A model generated the notes under the pieces. That model was not told the DNA's origin and ran no database searches. It was given only the letters and a program-made list of their open reading frames with translations. DNA of 64,000 nucleotides from Flavobacteriales bacterium. Its GTDB lineage: Bacteria > Bacteroidota > Bacteroidia > Flavobacteriales_F > PHOS-HE28. A program made the translations under genes and the position numbers. Where the stretch lies: contig JAHBUK010000003.1 of the NCBI GenBank assembly GCA_019638115.1, forward strand, positions 620,001-684,000, written 5' to 3'. Below, one piece after another: positions 62,401-64,000 of the stretch. Each line of letters opens with the position of its first letter. Within the stretch, counting starts at the first letter, position 1.

Positions 62401-64000
62401 CACGCAGGACAGCACCGTGTTCTACTGGCGTTGCAGCATTGATAGCACCGGCAATGGCGGCTACAACTGGTACGAGCGCTCCTTCCAGTACATCACCGGC
62501 AAGCACGGCTGGGGGCAGGCCCACTACTTCCAGTTCAAGAACAACGGCTACTCCGGCATTGTGTACGACCGGCCCGAGCGCGACTTCGATTTCTTCACCG
62601 GGCAGAACAGCATCACCGCCACGGTGCACGACAGCGTTTCCAGCAACATCACCGGTTGGCAGATGGACCTGGTGCCGCAGGACTACAACGGCTGTTTCCC
62701 CCGTCCCGCCTGGCACGTGGTGGTGATCGACCCCTCCACCTTCGAACCCTGGGGCACCCGCTGGACCGACAGCCAGACCGGCCAGATCTTCAACCCACAG
62801 AACTTCTACAACAACGCCAACGACGGCATTAACTGCCGCAACCGCGTGGAGTACCACTTCATCTTCCGCACGGACAGCGCCAACCAATTGGCGGGCCTGC
62901 AGAACATGATGGCACAAGTGCCCGTTGGCCACCACATGCTGTTCTACACTTGGCGGCATTTGGACAAGGCCGGCATGGCAGCGAACGCGCCCGGGCTGAT
63001 GCCTGCCATGGAAGCCCTCGGTGGCATGAACTTCAGCACCATGCCGGACAGCGTGGCCTACATCTGGTACGTGCGCAAGGGCTTTCCCGGAACCTTCACC
63101 GATACCATTGCCGGGCTGGAGAACAGCATCCTTTCCAAGACCATTTGGATCAATAGCGACCGCGACCAAGGCACCATCACCACCATGGAAGCCGGGCCCG
63201 CCTCCGCCTGGCATGGCCTCTACTGGAACGAGCGGCCACAGACCCCTACGGACAGCACGCGCATCAGCCTGATCGGCGTCACTCCCTTCGGTGTGGAAGT
63301 GCCCCTGGCCAACCTCAACTTCCCCTCGCCGCTCGATTCCGTGCCCGACCTCGGAAGCTTGGTGAACGCGGCGGATTACCCCAAACTGCGCATCCGCGGA
63401 AGCTTCTTCGACCTGGACAATCCCGATCCCGTTCCAGCGCAAATGGAGCGCTGGCAATTGCTCAGTTCACCCGTGCCGGAATGCGCCATCCACCCGCCCT
63501 TGGGTTTCTACAATGGCTTGGAGAACCTCTTCCAAGGGCAGACCGCCAAGCTGGCCGTGGCCGTACAGAACATCAGTGAGTTCGACATGGACAGCCTGCT
63601 GATGGGCGCCTGGGTGGTGGACCGCAACAACGTGCGCCACCGCGTGCACTACCGCCGCAATGCACCCCTGCCCGCTGGCGCTGTGCTCATCGATACCGTG
63701 CAGTTCTCCACCCTCGGCCTCGGGGGCGAAAACACGCTCATTGTGGAGGCCAACACCACCGACACCCTTACCACGGCCTTTGACCAAGTGGAGCAATACC
63801 GCTTCAACAACGTGCTGCAAATGCGTTTCGCGGTGGAGGTGGATCGCCAGAACCCGCTACTCGACGTCACCTTCGATGGCATCCATATCCTGGATGGCGA
63901 CATCGTTTCCGCCCGCCCCGAGATCTCCGTTTCCCTCAACGACGAGAACACCGTGCTGCTGCTGAACTCACCAGCGGATACGGCCAATTTCAAAGTCTTC
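59411..64000 (+). CDS. C25 peptidase-family protein, PorU2-like (3' end outside window)
   Basis: At least 1530 residues, cut by the window edge. Signal peptide MIRALLSVCLVLNAFAAVAQ is followed by a PorU-type N-terminal region (WRFQVHEDGIYRIDSLTL). The C25 domain has the candidate catalytic pair His673 (MTFMAHAYASGFDI) and Cys703 (LILGNSCYIGN). The usual His environment in the family is Gly-His; here it is Ala-His-Ala. Ig-like repeats follow (VAVKNIGKAVGGGFNVAL). PorU-like sortases cut T9SS C-terminal signals and link clients to the surface. Whether this one is an active sortase cannot be judged. It is coupled to the PorV-like gene (ATGA). Confidence 0.88.
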   Translation, partial: MIRALLSVCLVLNAFAAVAQLGFGNEWIAYDRQYWRFQVHEDGIYRIDSLTLANAGFPLASVAPADLMLFAREQQVPIYIEGGDDGVFNDGDFIEFVGRANDGWLDALMYTNPGHQPNPYFSLHNDSIRYYLTWDPAAPKERVQPYSNTDFTAVPMTAWAWGDAVAGFNRAYYPGFALDGVSSGFMTQGEGWMRSQAMLAPGNNAEVSITVPTPRLYTGTGAPEAEVHTIVAGANHIGDQQLLTNHHLVVGHGAASGTTFLDTIFSSYEVIRSTKRIPHTALGANVVIRLRAQNDLTGFGQAGSTTPNYTDRQALAYLKVRYGRDFNLQNVAQRELWLQDSPNDDLAHVDFGTFSGTPVLYSWGQPMRRIIPTQSGNRWKAMVPADGLEDQTRIMIHSQQTVRPVLDLVRVNGTGYFTDFSLLEADSALLIVTHASLMNAAMQYANYRENQAPMEPVNRRSPVVLADVDELYDQFGGGIPKNSFAIRRYGRYLLNTWSTDPQGLFLIGKSVQTASYPASNQGIRSHNSTTAATQEAYARCLVPTYGQPPSDPCLAIGLRFDPRVLEIPVGRLSASSSQEVLAYLGKVQAFEAQQPAAWMKNILHFRGGFNSAENQLFQALMNGYKTIIQDTCFGGNVITFSKNASSIFQQVSADSVRHYIEDEGVTLMTFMAHAYASGFDISIDNPANYNWNGKHPLILGNSCYIGNVHLNSNLSTSEQWTLMPAAGPVGFLASVDVGYPVFLSEYSREFYRSFGSVNYGRSIGRHMRHATFEQLSFSNDIRRVSNSHTFTLQGDPMLVLNSWPKPDYVITPQDVSYDPVPVNADVDTFQVRVAVKNIGKAVGGGFNVALDRNTAGLPEQNYLTTLNNVYLRDTAVFNIPTLGTSGGQGLNNLNIRVDLDPEQIDELDNTFNNQLSTTLQITSGDLVPVYPYNYAIVPEPTPTLKGSTGDPLAPVRNYVFEIDTTDLFNSPVRESVMLSAPGGVVSWQPQSIYALNSTQDSTVFYWRCSIDSTGNGGYNWYERSFQYITGKHGWGQAHYFQFKNNGYSGIVYDRPERDFDFFTGQNSITATVHDSVSSNITGWQMDLVPQDYNGCFPRPAWHVVVIDPSTFEPWGTRWTDSQTGQIFNPQNFYNNANDGINCRNRVEYHFIFRTDSANQLAGLQNMMAQVPVGHHMLFYTWRHLDKAGMAANAPGLMPAMEALGGMNFSTMPDSVAYIWYVRKGFPGTFTDTIAGLENSILSKTIWINSDRDQGTITTMEAGPASAWHGLYWNERPQTPTDSTRISLIGVTPFGVEVPLANLNFPSPLDSVPDLGSLVNAADYPKLRIRGSFFDLDNPDPVPAQMERWQLLSSPVPECAIHPPLGFYNGLENLFQGQTAKLAVAVQNISEFDMDSLLMGAWVVDRNNVRHRVHYRRNAPLPAGAVLIDTVQFSTLGLGGENTLIVEANTTDTLTTAFDQVEQYRFNNVLQMRFAVEVDRQNPLLDVTFDGIHILDGDIVSARPEISVSLNDENTVLLLNSPADTANFKVF

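Noticed and set aside
59423..63457. Open frame of 1344 codons on the minus strand
   Set aside because: It is antisense to the PorU2-like gene, has no recognisable domain and shows the His/Val/Gly-rich text typical of a shadow frame in GC-rich DNA.

Overview
The window reads as a piece of a moderately high-GC Bacteroidota chromosome, probably Flavobacteriales-like. Four observations support this. There are several type IX secretion system (T9SS) clients: one with a gliding-motility-type C-terminal domain and SprB-like repeats, and a cluster of three with type A-like sorting tails. A PorV-like/PorU-like pair closes the window. DUF5686, the two-gene MlaEF start, Kdo 8-oxidase and the kynurenine route to NAD are all typical of the phylum. 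Promoters use the Bacteroidota box TAnnTTTG, often followed directly by GGCC and only about 10 nt from the start codon.

Layout. 1-8.7 kb: FecCD-type permease (cut by the window edge), TPR/CsgG-like protein, giant T9SS adhesin-like protein, kdnB, prfB and an ArsC-like protein. 8.8-12.8 kb: fumC, a small membrane protein, a YhcG-type PD-(D/E)XK protein with tandem palindromic repeats, and an exported acetolactate-decarboxylase-like protein. 13.2-24.9 kb: sulfur and redox region. A Crp/Fnr regulator, thioredoxin, a split YgaP-like rhodanese pair and a peroxiredoxin are followed by a long minus-strand series: arsR, tauE-like, metallo-hydrolase with two rhodanese domains, two YeeE/YedE half-transporters, a TsdA-like diheme cytochrome, a SoxB-like protein, a DsrE-like protein, an outer-membrane porin and a periplasmic rhodanese. 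25-29.8 kb: RNase D, mannose-1-phosphate guanylyltransferase, a SprT-like protein, a small lipoprotein and MlaEF. 29.9-35.7 kb: three T9SS-exported proteins, the first broken by an amber codon. 35.8-43.6 kb: gcvP and the kynU/kmo pair. 43.6-56 kb: metallo-hydrolase, TolB/BamA-like fusion, short TSUP protein, M20 hydrolase, RecQ, TatC, DUF5686 protein and LptB. 56-58.2 kb: a four-helix-bundle (S23/bAvd-like) gene inside inverted heptad-repeat arrays, purS and pssA. 58.3-64 kb: PorV2-like and PorU2-like genes, the latter cut by the window edge.

How the genes work together. The sulfur region looks like one module: TsdA-like thiosulfate oxidation, SoxB-type hydrolysis without SoxYZ, YeeE and TauE transport, and rhodanese, persulfide-dioxygenase-like and DsrE sulfur handling. 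Two facing promoters (rhodanese operon and peroxiredoxin) each carry a GTGA-N6-TCAC palindrome centred 33 bp upstream of the -7 box. The arsR promoter carries a perfect TATGTGA-N6-TCACATA centred 34 bp upstream. I infer that one Crp/Fnr regulator, probably the one at 13205, ties these units together, with ArsR as an additional local repressor.

The second unusual theme is repeats. Intergenic arrays of degenerate 7-bp units occur at six places, mostly as facing inverted arms, and one pair encloses the four-helix-bundle gene. Separate palindromic elements sit in frame inside kynU (two places) and the YhcG gene. I saw no tRNA, rRNA, CRISPR array, insertion sequence or prophage.
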